Below are positions 1-6,848 of a stretch of 9,355 nucleotides of DNA, piece by piece. Where the stretch lies: positions 1-9,355 of the forward strand of contig DJMK01000010.1 of NCBI GenBank assembly GCA_002436485.1. Reading direction: 5' to 3'. A program made the position numbers and the translations under genes. Source of the DNA: Proteobacteria bacterium UBA6492 (GTDB lineage: Bacteria > Pseudomonadota > Gammaproteobacteria > UBA6429 > Thiohalophilaceae). The notes beneath the pieces were generated by a model that had not been told where the DNA came from, did not search any database, and worked only from the letters and a program-made list of their open reading frames with translations. Position 1 is the stretch's first letter, and the number at the start of each line of letters is the position of its first letter.

Positions 1-951
1 GACCTGGCCCATACCGGCGCACACAAAATCAACAACGCGCTGGGGCAGGCGCTTCTGGCAAAACGTATGGGCAAGACCCGCATCATTGCCGAAACCGGTG
101 CCGGACAGCATGGTGTGGCGTCCGCCACGGTGGCCGCGCGGCTCGGTATGGAGTGCGTGGTCTACATGGGCGAAGAAGACATTCATCGCCAGGCAATCAA
201 CGTATTCCGCATGAAATTACTAGGCGCACAAGTCGTGCCGGTGACCGCTGGCTCCAAAACCCTCAAGGACGCCCTAAACGAAGCATTGCGCGACTGGGTG
301 ACGAATGTGGATAACACCTTTTACATTATTGGTACGGTTGCCGGTCCCCATCCGTATCCTGCCATGGTTCGGGATTTTCAGGCGATCATCGGGCGTGAAG
401 CCCGTTACCAGATACAGGAACAGGAAGGTCGTTTACCTGATGCGCTAATTGCTTGTGTGGGCGGTGGCTCAAATGCCATTGGCCTGTTTTACCCTTTTAT
501 TGAAGACGAACAGGTTACTATGTATGGCGTGGAAGCAGCTGGTGATGGCATCAATACCGGTCATCACGCGGCACCGTTGTGCGCCGGTAAACCGGGTGTG
601 CTGCATGGCAACCGAACCTATCTCATGGAAGACACGGACGGCCAGATAGTGGCTACCCATTCGGTATCGGCTGGTCTGGATTATCCCGGCGTCGGGCCAG
701 AGCACGCCTGGCTAAAGGACATCGGGCGGGCCAACTATGTCTCGGTCACCGATGACGAAGCATTGGCTGCCTTTCATGAATTGACCCGTACTGAAGGCAT
801 TATCCCGGCACTTGAGTCCAGTCATGCACTGGCCTACGCGATGAAACTGGCACCCACCATGGACAAGGACCAAATCATTGTCATTAATCTCTCTGGGCGG
901 GGTGACAAGGATATTCATACTGTGGCTGAACGGGAAGGAATCAGCATATGA
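1..951 (+). CDS. trpB: Tryptophan synthase beta subunit (5' end missing)
   Basis: Catalyses the PLP-dependent condensation of indole with L-serine to L-tryptophan, the last step of the pathway, in a cytosolic alpha2-beta2 complex with TrpA. The reading frame is open from the first base, so the gene starts upstream; 316 codons are visible and about 78 are missing. The HTGAHKIN motif contains the PLP lysine at visible codon 9 (Lys87 in Salmonella numbering). ETGAGQHG carries the catalytic Glu at codon 31 (Glu109). The phosphate-binding GGGSNAIG loop is at codons 154-161, and LSGRGDKD near the C-terminus holds the serine that contacts the PLP ring. All key residues are present with the same offset, so no indel is suspected. 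The TGA stop at 949-951 overlaps the trpA start by four bases (ATGA), implying translational coupling. Identification is near certain. Confidence 0.98.
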   Translation, partial: DLAHTGAHKINNALGQALLAKRMGKTRIIAETGAGQHGVASATVAARLGMECVVYMGEEDIHRQAINVFRMKLLGAQVVPVTAGSKTLKDALNEALRDWVTNVDNTFYIIGTVAGPHPYPAMVRDFQAIIGREARYQIQEQEGRLPDALIACVGGGSNAIGLFYPFIEDEQVTMYGVEAAGDGINTGHHAAPLCAGKPGVLHGNRTYLMEDTDGQIVATHSVSAGLDYPGVGPEHAWLKDIGRANYVSVTDDEALAAFHELTRTEGIIPALESSHALAYAMKLAPTMDKDQIIVINLSGRGDKDIHTVAEREGISI

Positions 952-1784
952 GCCGCATTGCAGAACGTTTTGCCGCGTTGAAAACGCAGGGCCGCAAGGC
1001 GCTGATTCCGTATCTCACTGCTGGCGACCCTGAACCGGGTTTTACTGTGCAGCTAATGCATACACTGGTCACAGCCGGAGCAGATATTCTTGAGATCGGT
1101 GTGCCATTCTCCGACCCCATGGCCGAGGGGCCGGTGATTCAGCGAGCCATGGAGCGGGCACTGGTCAATCACGTGAGCCTGTCTGATGTAATTGGCATGG
1201 TGGCCGAATTTCGTAAACAGGATACCTCGACGCCCGTTTTGTTGATGGGCTACCTGAATCCGGTTGAGGTGATGGGTTATGCCGAATTTGTGAACAAAGC
1301 CACTGCAGCTGGCGTGGATGGTGTGTTACTAGTAGATTTACCGCCGGAAGAGGCTGATGAATTATTGAGCAAAACTAATCAGGCGGGCCTGGATGTCATT
1401 TTCCTGGTATCGCCCACGACTACGGATGGTCGAATAAAGGCGATTGCAGCCAATTCTGGTGGATTTGTGTACTACGTTTCGCTCAAGGGCGTGACCGGCG
1501 CAGGTCACCTGGACACCAATGAAGTACAGGAACGGGTGATGCGCATCAGACAGTATACGGATTTGCCGGTGGGTGTTGGTTTTGGCATCAAGGATGGCGA
1601 TTCTGCTCAAAAGATTTCAGCAGTGGCCGATGCTGTGGTGGTAGGCAGTGCCCTGGTAGGGCTGGTTGAGGAGAACATGTCGTCCATCACCCAGGTACAA
1701 CAGGCGCTCAGCAGGTTAGTGAGCGAAATGCGCAGCGCCATGGATGCCCATATGTCGGCGTCTGCGGCGAAGGTGCAGAATTAG
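948..1784 (+). CDS. trpA: Tryptophan synthase alpha subunit
   Basis: Cleaves indole-3-glycerol phosphate to indole and glyceraldehyde 3-phosphate; indole is channelled to TrpB. The 278 residues fit the family, a TIM barrel of about 265-280. LIPYLTAGDP lies near residue 20. The catalytic Glu49 is conserved (codon at 1092-1094), and loop 6 carries Thr183 in GVTGAG. The phosphate-binding GVGFGI and VVVGSALV segments follow. The second catalytic residue, Asp60 in Salmonella TrpA, is Glu here: the loop reads SDPMAEGP with GAG at 1125-1127. Numbering agrees without gaps at residues 49, 60 and 183, so this is a true substitution. Family signatures are known to tolerate Asp or Glu there, so the enzyme is probably active. 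The start is fixed by the ATGA overlap with trpB and the typical N-terminus. Confidence 0.98.
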   Translation: MSRIAERFAALKTQGRKALIPYLTAGDPEPGFTVQLMHTLVTAGADILEIGVPFSDPMAEGPVIQRAMERALVNHVSLSDVIGMVAEFRKQDTSTPVLLMGYLNPVEVMGYAEFVNKATAAGVDGVLLVDLPPEEADELLSKTNQAGLDVIFLVSPTTTDGRIKAIAANSGGFVYYVSLKGVTGAGHLDTNEVQERVMRIRQYTDLPVGVGFGIKDGDSAQKISAVADAVVVGSALVGLVEENMSSITQVQQALSRLVSEMRSAMDAHMSASAAKVQN

Positions 1785-1811
1785 TAAAAATTTTATAAAA
1801 TAAAAGAACTT

Positions 1812-2672
1812 ATGAACTGGTTTACAAAATTACTACCGACTCGTATCCGCACCGAGGGCGGTACACGTAAAAGTGTACCGGAAGGTCTGTGGCGCAAGTG
1901 TGACTCCTGCAGTGCGGTACTCTACCGTGCCGATCTTGAACGCAATCTTGATGTGTGTCCCAAGTGCGATCACCATATGCGTATCGGAGCTCGTCAGCGC
2001 CTGAACGATTTTCTGGATCCGGAAGAACGCCTTGAGATTGGTGAAAATCTCAAACCGGTTGATGCGCTGAAGTTTCGTGATCTGAAGAAATATAGAGATC
2101 GCCTTGTGCAGGCACAAAAATCCACCGATGAGAATGATGCGCTGGTAACTATCAAAGGTGCAGTCAAGGGCCTGCCGTTAGTTGCTGCCGCGTTTGAATT
2201 CCGCTTCATGGGTGGTTCCATGGGTTCGGTTGTCGGTGAGCGCTTTGTACGCGCTGTGAATGTTTGCTTGCAGGAAAACATACCGCTGGTTTGTTTCTCG
2301 GCCAGTGGTGGTGCACGCATGCAAGAAGCACTGTTCTCACTGATGCAAATGGCCAAGACCAGTGCGGCGTTAACTAAAATGTCACAACGTGGAATACCTT
2401 TCATTTCCGTGTTGACTGATCCGACCATGGGCGGCGTTTCGGCCAGTTTTGCCATGCTGGGTGATGTGAATATTGCTGAACCCAATGCGCTAATCGGTTT
2501 TGCCGGACCACGCGTTATTGAGCAAACGGTCCGCGAAACACTGCCTGAAGGATTCCAGCGTAGTGAATTCCTGCTTGAACATGGCGCAATCGATATGGTG
2601 GTCGATCGCCGCGATATGCGCGACAGAATTGCATCCATGCTCAGCATGATGCAACACAAGCCTGCTGCCTGA
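1812..2672 (+). CDS. accD: Acetyl-CoA carboxylase carboxyltransferase subunit beta
   Basis: With AccA (not in the window) it forms the carboxyltransferase that moves CO2 from carboxybiotin to acetyl-CoA, giving malonyl-CoA for fatty acid synthesis. The 286 residues match the usual 280-305. The N-terminal zinc finger is complete: Cys30, Cys33, Cys49 and Cys52. It is followed by the crotonase-like carboxyltransferase fold, with FRFMGGSMGSVVGE, the oxyanion-type segment SASGGARMQE, GGVSASFAMLGD and the C-terminal IGFAGPRVIEQTVRETLPEGFQ block split between helix and loop. The start lies 27 bases after trpA in a very AT-rich gap, with only a weak purine-rich AAAAGAA ahead of it; the MNWFTKLLP N-terminus is typical of the family. 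The neighbour order trpA-accD-folC is widely conserved in Proteobacteria. Confidence 0.98.
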   Translation: MNWFTKLLPTRIRTEGGTRKSVPEGLWRKCDSCSAVLYRADLERNLDVCPKCDHHMRIGARQRLNDFLDPEERLEIGENLKPVDALKFRDLKKYRDRLVQAQKSTDENDALVTIKGAVKGLPLVAAAFEFRFMGGSMGSVVGERFVRAVNVCLQENIPLVCFSASGGARMQEALFSLMQMAKTSAALTKMSQRGIPFISVLTDPTMGGVSASFAMLGDVNIAEPNALIGFAGPRVIEQTVRETLPEGFQRSEFLLEHGAIDMVVDRRDMRDRIASMLSMMQHKPAA

Positions 2673-2696
2673 AACACATCCTCCGCAACGTAATTC

Positions 2697-3959
2697 ATGC
2701 GGTTCAACACGCTCTCTGACTGGCTTGCATGGCAAGAACAGTTGCATCCCGCGATCATCGATCTTGGGCTGGAGCGGGTCAGGCAGGTCTGGCAACGCCT
2801 CCATTCATGTTATTTCGATTGCCCGGTGATTTCTGTTGCGGGAACCAATGGTAAGGGCTCCAGCGTTGCCATGTTGCAATCGATATACCAGGCTGCTGGC
2901 TATAAAACGGCGACCTACACATCACCACACCTGCTGAAATACAACGAACGTATCTGTATCAACGGTCAACCGGTTGATGATGAAACACTATGTCATGCAT
3001 TTGACCGTATTGATCAAGCACGCGATCAGGTTACCTTAACCTACTTTGAGTTTGGCACCCTGGCTGCGTTAGACATCTTTAAACAAAATCGGCCTGATGT
3101 CGTAATCCTGGAAGTTGGTATGGGCGGGCGCCTCGATGCAGTGAACCTGGTTGATGCAGATGTGGCACTTATCACCCAAGTCGATCTAGATCACCAGCAA
3201 TGGTTAGGTACGGATCGAGAAACCATTGCCATCGAGAAAGCCGGTATTCTGCGGCCCGGTCGACCCGGAGTCGTGAGTGATCAAGATGCGCCGGTATCCT
3301 TACAACAGGCAGCGGATGCGATTGGTGCACAGCTTTATATTATCAATGATGCTTATTCCTTCAGGCAAAATGGTGCGCAATGGGAATGGCAATCCAGTGA
3401 TGCACTACGTGTCGGTTTACCATTGCCAGCCCTGAGCGGCCAACATCAGCTTCAAAATGCGGCTGGTGTGTTGATGGTAGTGGAACTACTCTCGATAAAC
3501 CTGCCGGTAAAACAGGCAGATCTGCGCAAGGGGTTGCTCGAAGTACAACAGCCTGGCCGTTTTACAATTTTACCCGGACAGCCCACCTGTATTCTTGATG
3601 TCGCACATAACCCGGCAGCAGTGGCAACGTTGGTCACATCGCTTCACCAGTATGCTGCCGGTAAGCAACTGCATGTCGTCTTTGCCTGCATGGCTGACAA
3701 GGATATTGCACAGATCATAAAGCCGCTTTGCCTCGATGCCAGCAGCTGGTACCTGGCGCAGTTGGACGAGCCAAGGGCAGCGAATGCCTCAGATCTACAA
3801 AAGCAATTGTTGCGGGTATGCCCGGCAGCAACCAGTTCGATACATTCAAGCGTTGCGGATGCGCTCAATGCTGCCCGTCAAGCGGGACAGGCTGACGCGC
3901 TGATACTGGTGTATGGCTCGTTCTATACGGTGGCTGAAGCGATGAAAGAAAGCATATAA
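2697..3959 (+). CDS. folC: Bifunctional folylpolyglutamate / dihydrofolate synthase
   Basis: ATP-dependent Mur-type ligase that joins glutamate to dihydropteroate and then extends tetrahydrofolate with gamma-linked glutamates, in the cytosol. The 420 residues match bacterial FolC. Visible motifs in order: DLGLERV (22-28), P-loop GTNGKGS (49-55), TSPHL (75-79), FEFGTLAALD (117-126), EVGMGGRLDAVN (139-150), DLDHQQWLG (163-171), IEKAGI (179-184), whose Lys181 corresponds to the carbamylated metal-site lysine of the family, and DVAHNP (301-306) opening the C-terminal ligase domain. The ATG lies 24 bases after accD. No good Shine-Dalgarno is visible, so translation may depend on coupling to accD. 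The N-terminus LSDWLAWQEQLHP is family-typical and supports this start. One- versus two-activity status cannot be decided by eye. Confidence 0.96.
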   Translation: MRFNTLSDWLAWQEQLHPAIIDLGLERVRQVWQRLHSCYFDCPVISVAGTNGKGSSVAMLQSIYQAAGYKTATYTSPHLLKYNERICINGQPVDDETLCHAFDRIDQARDQVTLTYFEFGTLAALDIFKQNRPDVVILEVGMGGRLDAVNLVDADVALITQVDLDHQQWLGTDRETIAIEKAGILRPGRPGVVSDQDAPVSLQQAADAIGAQLYIINDAYSFRQNGAQWEWQSSDALRVGLPLPALSGQHQLQNAAGVLMVVELLSINLPVKQADLRKGLLEVQQPGRFTILPGQPTCILDVAHNPAAVATLVTSLHQYAAGKQLHVVFACMADKDIAQIIKPLCLDASSWYLAQLDEPRAANASDLQKQLLRVCPAATSSIHSSVADALNAARQAGQADALILVYGSFYTVAEAMKESI

Positions 3960-3976
3960 TAACGGTTTGTAATTTC

Positions 3977-3982
3977 AGGAAG
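3977..3982 (+). promoter_or_regulatory. Ribosome binding site deciding the GTG start of dedD
   Basis: AGGAAG lies four bases before the GTG codon at 3987-3989 (about six from the AGGA core). No ATG fits the conserved N-terminus, so this site selects the GTG start. Confidence 0.65.
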
Positions 3983-3986
3983 TTTT

Positions 3987-4559
3987 GTGGACAGGACTCA
4001 ACTCAAACAACGCATCGTCGGTGCCATTGTACTGGTTGCACTGGGCGTGATTTTCATTCCAATCATTCTGGAACGTGAAGAGCCCGGCATATCTGGCTCC
4101 AATATTCCAGTTATGCCAAAACAACTGAAACAGCTCTCTGAGCGTGAGCTGCCACCACCGCCAGAACAGCCTGAAAAACCGGCAACGACACGACAACTGG
4201 TGGACGAGCAAACGCCAGCTGACAAGGCGGACAAGACGCCGACAGTTGCGTCAAAAGAGCCAAGCCAATCAACACCGGAAAAAGTCACTGCCACGCCCGA
4301 CAAGACCAGTAAAAAGCCAGCGCGCGCCTGGGTGGTACAGGTTGCCAGTTTTTCAGATCGTAATAAGGCATTGGCATTGCGCGACAGGTTACGCAAGTCC
4401 AAATATATTGCGTTTGTCGAGTCGCTAAGCACTAGTAACAGTACACTTTACAGGGTGCGTGTAGGGCCGGTTGTTAAACGCTCAGAAGCCGAGGTTTTGC
4501 AGAAGAAAATCATCAAAGAGTTCAAGCTAAAGGATGCACTGGTCATGGCGCACCCATGA
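3987..4559 (+). CDS. dedD: DedD-like SPOR domain cell-division protein
   Basis: Membrane-anchored protein of the DedD type, which binds denuded septal peptidoglycan through a C-terminal SPOR domain and contributes to division in Gammaproteobacteria. It has 190 residues. A short positively charged N-terminus (RTQLKQR) precedes one membrane segment at about residues 10-28, giving an N-in anchor. Residues 30-111 form a Pro-, Lys-, Thr- and Glu-rich spacer of low complexity, suitable for spanning the periplasm. Residues 112-190 are a SPOR domain, opening with WVVQVASFSDRNKALALRDRL and ending with YRVRVGPVVKRSEAE, the usual two-repeat pattern. The start is GTG. Between folC and cvpA is the standard place for this gene in beta- and gammaproteobacteria. 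The family call is firm; the exact DedD orthology rests on context. Confidence 0.92.
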   Translation: MDRTQLKQRIVGAIVLVALGVIFIPIILEREEPGISGSNIPVMPKQLKQLSERELPPPPEQPEKPATTRQLVDEQTPADKADKTPTVASKEPSQSTPEKVTATPDKTSKKPARAWVVQVASFSDRNKALALRDRLRKSKYIAFVESLSTSNSTLYRVRVGPVVKRSEAEVLQKKIIKEFKLKDALVMAHP

Positions 4560-4669
4560 GCCATGTCCGTCTCACTGACTGCGCCATGCGCGGGATTCTT
4601 TTGTTTGGTAAATGTGGCAGGTTTGTTAAGATCAGCAGCCTGATTCCCCGAGATGGCGGGCCCGGATAG
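4556..4669 (+). CDS. Possible 37-residue peptide overlapping dedD
   Basis: An ATG at 4556-4558 overlaps the dedD stop (ATGA), and the frame stays open for 37 codons to TAG at 4667-4669, nine bases before cvpA. It would fill almost all of the otherwise non-coding 118-base dedD-cvpA gap. The peptide starts MSHVRLTDCAMRG, is basic and has two cysteines; no domain is recognised. No Shine-Dalgarno is visible, so it would depend on coupling. An open frame of this length arises by chance fairly often, so this is only a candidate. Confidence 0.15.
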   Translation: MSHVRLTDCAMRGILLFGKCGRFVKISSLIPRDGGPG

Positions 4670-4677
4670 TTAATGAC

Positions 4678-5166
4678 ATGAGCTGGATTGATTTTGTCAT
4701 TATTGGCGTGGTTTTTATTTCATGTTTTATCAGCCTGATTCGAGGGTTCGTTCGTGAGGCCCTGTCGCTGGCTAGCTGGGTTATCTCGTTTTTAATTGCG
4801 TGGAATTTACACGGCGGATTTGCCCGTTTTTTTCAGACATCGATTGAAAGTACAAACCTGCGCCTGGTCGTCGCGTTTTTTATCCTGTTTGTACTTTCGC
4901 TGATTATGTTTGCAGTGGTCAATTTTTTCGCCAGCAAGATGGTGCAACGAACCGGTTTGACTGGTGTTGATCGTACCATTGGCGTGATTTTTGGTTTTTT
5001 GCGCGGAATTTTGCTTGTCACAGCACTGGTGGCGCTGGCCGGCCTGACACACTTGCCGCAGACAACACTCTGGGCAGATTCGCTTTTGCTGGAGCAGTTT
5101 CAGGTGGTTGCTATCTGGTTGACAGGATTATTGCCGGCAGATGTAGCAAAGAATTTTGCATTTTGA
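4678..5166 (+). CDS. cvpA: CvpA family membrane protein
   Basis: Inner-membrane protein of the CvpA (colicin V production) family. In E. coli it lies upstream of purF and is needed for colicin V export; the molecular function remains unclear. The 162 residues match the family. Four hydrophobic segments are visible at roughly 4-20, 30-46, 62-84 and 100-122. The family signature RGFVREALSL is at 22-31, and GLTGVDRTIGVIFGFLRG at 93-110 fits the conserved GxxDRxxGxxFGxxRG pattern. The start ATG at 4678 gives the canonical MSWIDFVIIG N-terminus. The ribosome binding site is weak (GGAT at 4664-4667), and an upstream ATG at 4673 stops after two codons. The gene ends 24 bases before purF, the classical cvpA-purF pair. 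Confidence 0.96.
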   Translation: MSWIDFVIIGVVFISCFISLIRGFVREALSLASWVISFLIAWNLHGGFARFFQTSIESTNLRLVVAFFILFVLSLIMFAVVNFFASKMVQRTGLTGVDRTIGVIFGFLRGILLVTALVALAGLTHLPQTTLWADSLLLEQFQVVAIWLTGLLPADVAKNFAF

Positions 5167-5181
5167 CCGATAACAACATGT

Positions 5182-5186
5182 GAGGT
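5182..5186 (+). promoter_or_regulatory. Ribosome binding site of purF
   Basis: GAGGT lies four bases before the purF ATG. It fixes the start that places the catalytic cysteine at residue 2. Confidence 0.6.
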
Positions 5187-5190
5187 AATT

Positions 5191-6714
5191 ATGTGTGGCA
5201 TCATCGGTATAGTTTCGAACAGTCCCGTTAACCAGGCCCTGTATGACGGTCTGACAGTGCTGCAGCATCGCGGACAGGATGCAGCAGGTATTATGACCTG
5301 TGATGAGGACCGCATGTACTTGCGCAAAAGTAATGGCCTGGTACGCGATGTATTTCATACAAGGCATATGCTGCGCTTACAGGGCAACATGGGGATTGGT
5401 CATACCCGTTACCCTACTGCAGGTTGTTTCTCCTCTTCTGAATCACAACCATTTTATGTCAATTCCCCATTCGGTATCGCGTTAGCGCATAACGGCAACC
5501 TGACTAATGCGGCGCAACTCAAACGCGAGCTGTTTGAAACTGACCAACGTCATATCAATACCAATTCAGATTCGGAAGTCCTGTTGAATATTTTCGCGCA
5601 TGAATTACAAAGTGTTGCACGCGGTAAGCTCAATGTTGAGCCGAATGATATCTTCGCCGCGGTTGCTGCCTTGCATAAACGCTGCAGAGGGGCGTACGCG
5701 GTCGTGGCAATGTTAGTCAGTCGAGGCATTGTGGCGTTTCGTGATCCGTATGGCATCAGGCCCGTAGTGATTGGTAAACGGGTAGTTGATGGCCAGACTG
5801 AATATATGGTGGCATCCGAGAGTGTTGCCGTAGATACCCTGGGCTATGAACTGGTGCGTGATGTTGAACCTGGTGAAGCAGTTTATATTGATAATAATGG
5901 TAACTTGCATGCGCAACAGTGTGCAGAGAATCCGGTCCGTTCGCCTTGTATTTTTGAACATGTTTATTTCGCGCGCCCTGATTCGATGATGGATGGTATA
6001 TCGATATACAAGGCGAGACTGCGCATGGGGGAATACCTGGCAAGAAAAATACTCAAACAGTATCCGGAACATGATATCGATGTGGTGTTGCCTATTCCTG
6101 ACACCAGTCGTACTTCAGCCTTGTCACTTGCGTACCATCTCGGCATACGTTACAGCGAGGGCTTTATCAAGAATCGCTACATTGGACGTACTTTTATCAT
6201 GCCTGGTCAAAAGCAACGCAAGAAATCGGTCAGACAAAAACTCAACCCGATTGGCCTGGAGTTTAAGGGTAAAAATGTATTGCTGGTAGATGATTCGATT
6301 GTCAGGGGTACGACTTCCAAAGAAATTATTCAAATGGCACGCGATTCCGGTGCCAACAAGGTCTATTTCGCATCGGCTGCACCCCCGGTACGACATCCCA
6401 ATGTTTACGGTATCGACATGCCGGCGGCAAATGAGTTGATCGGTTATAACCGCGATGAAGATCAAATTGCCAATCATATCGGTGCCGACTGGTTGGTTTA
6501 CCAGGATCTCGAAGACCTGGTCGAGGCGGTTGGTAAAAAGGCCAAGTGTGCTATCGATCGTTTCGATACGTCTGTGTTCAATGGCGATTATGTCACAGGG
6601 GATGTCACGGAAGAGTATCTCGCAGGCCTGGAGCAAGCACGTAATGATCAGGCGCGCAGCAAGCAGGAGCAAGGTAGTGATGTGGAGGTAGTTGAGTTAT
6701 ACAATTCTGCCTAG
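5191..6714 (+). CDS. purF: Amidophosphoribosyltransferase
   Basis: Catalyses the first committed step of purine synthesis: glutamine plus PRPP gives 5-phosphoribosylamine. The 507 residues match the E. coli-type enzyme (about 505). The N-terminus MCGIIGIV puts the nucleophilic Cys directly after the initiator Met, with no propeptide, so it is the unprocessed, non-iron-sulfur type. The Ntn glutaminase domain (about 2-235) includes LQHRGQDAAG, GHTRYPTAG, LAHNGNLTN and NSDSEVLLN. The phosphoribosyltransferase domain carries the PRPP loop VLLVDDSIVRGTT at 363-375, with the two Asp residues at 367-368. It is the last gene of the run. No PurR-like operator was found around cvpA or purF, so E. coli-style control is not evident. 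The stop is TAG, and a new promoter begins four bases later. Confidence 0.98.
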   Translation: MCGIIGIVSNSPVNQALYDGLTVLQHRGQDAAGIMTCDEDRMYLRKSNGLVRDVFHTRHMLRLQGNMGIGHTRYPTAGCFSSSESQPFYVNSPFGIALAHNGNLTNAAQLKRELFETDQRHINTNSDSEVLLNIFAHELQSVARGKLNVEPNDIFAAVAALHKRCRGAYAVVAMLVSRGIVAFRDPYGIRPVVIGKRVVDGQTEYMVASESVAVDTLGYELVRDVEPGEAVYIDNNGNLHAQQCAENPVRSPCIFEHVYFARPDSMMDGISIYKARLRMGEYLARKILKQYPEHDIDVVLPIPDTSRTSALSLAYHLGIRYSEGFIKNRYIGRTFIMPGQKQRKKSVRQKLNPIGLEFKGKNVLLVDDSIVRGTTSKEIIQMARDSGANKVYFASAAPPVRHPNVYGIDMPAANELIGYNRDEDQIANHIGADWLVYQDLEDLVEAVGKKAKCAIDRFDTSVFNGDYVTGDVTEEYLAGLEQARNDQARSKQEQGSDVEVVELYNSA

Positions 6715-6718
6715 AGCG

Positions 6719-6747
6719 TTGACACACCTGGCAGGATGACCTAATCT
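6719..6747 (+). promoter_or_regulatory. Sigma-70-type promoter for metZ
   Basis: A perfect TTGACA (6719-6724) is followed after exactly 17 bases by TAATCT (6742-6747), which matches the -10 consensus at the three most conserved positions (first, second and last). Transcription would start near 6754, precisely where the first aptamer stem begins. It lies between the purF stop and the metZ leader, so metZ can be transcribed apart from the purine run. Inferred from sequence only. Confidence 0.65.
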
Positions 6748-6753
6748 ACACGA

Positions 6754-6808
6754 AAGCGCCGATTTGATATCAGCTTGCGGGCGCTTAACAAATGCTGCTA
6801 AAGAGGAG
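6754..6808 (+). promoter_or_regulatory. SAM-II riboswitch aptamer upstream of metZ
   Basis: Binds S-adenosylmethionine and is expected to turn metZ off. Stem P1 is AAGCGCC (6754-6760) with GGCGCTT (6780-6786), seven uninterrupted pairs. The loop opens with GATTTGA (6761-6767) and closes with CAGCTTGC (6771-6778). The 3' tail reads AACAAATGCTGCTAAAGAGG (6787-6806). These blocks, in this order and spacing, are the conserved SAM-II elements: GAUUU right after P1, CUUGC before the P1 3' strand, and GCUAAA followed by a purine-rich end. CAGC (6771-6774) can pair with GCTG (6794-6797) to form the H-type pseudoknot that defines the class. Location before a methionine-synthesis gene fits the known function. 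The GAGGAG at the 3' end has no start codon at a usable distance, unlike aptamers of this class that mask a ribosome binding site. Confidence 0.88.
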
Positions 6809-6811
6809 ATA

Positions 6812-6848
6812 AACCCGCTTTAGCTAAATCAGCAAGCGGGTTTTTGCG
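6812..6848 (+). terminator. Intrinsic terminator in the metZ leader
   Basis: AACCCGCTT (6812-6820) pairs perfectly with AAGCGGGTT (6834-6842), nine base pairs around a 13-base loop, and runs into TTTTT (6841-6845) and GCGTTT. It sits three bases after the aptamer and 30 bases before the preferred metZ start, so it most likely acts as the expression platform of the riboswitch. It would also end read-through from purF. A constitutive purF terminator is the alternative, but metZ transcribed from the 6719 promoter must still pass it. Confidence 0.85.

Noticed and set aside
1785..1811. AT-rich TTTTATAAAA (1791-1800) as a promoter or terminator before accD
   Set aside because: It resembles a -10 box but has no suitable -35, and the palindrome is too weak without GC pairs to act as a terminator.
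1994..2758. 254-codon open frame on the minus strand
   Set aside because: It lies opposite accD, whose zinc finger and carboxyltransferase motifs are complete; the antisense product is Ser/Arg-rich with no recognisable domain, a usual shadow of codon bias.
4585..4604. GCGC-CAT-GCGC hairpin followed by TTCTTTTG as a dedD terminator
   Set aside because: A four-base-pair stem with a three-base loop, separated from the T-rich part by GGGA, is too weak.
5167..5190. Search for a PurR operator before cvpA or purF
   Set aside because: No ACGCAAACGTTTGCGT-like palindrome is present in either gap.
6124..6672. 182-codon open frame on the minus strand
   Set aside because: Antisense to the PurF phosphoribosyltransferase domain; no domain and no start signals.
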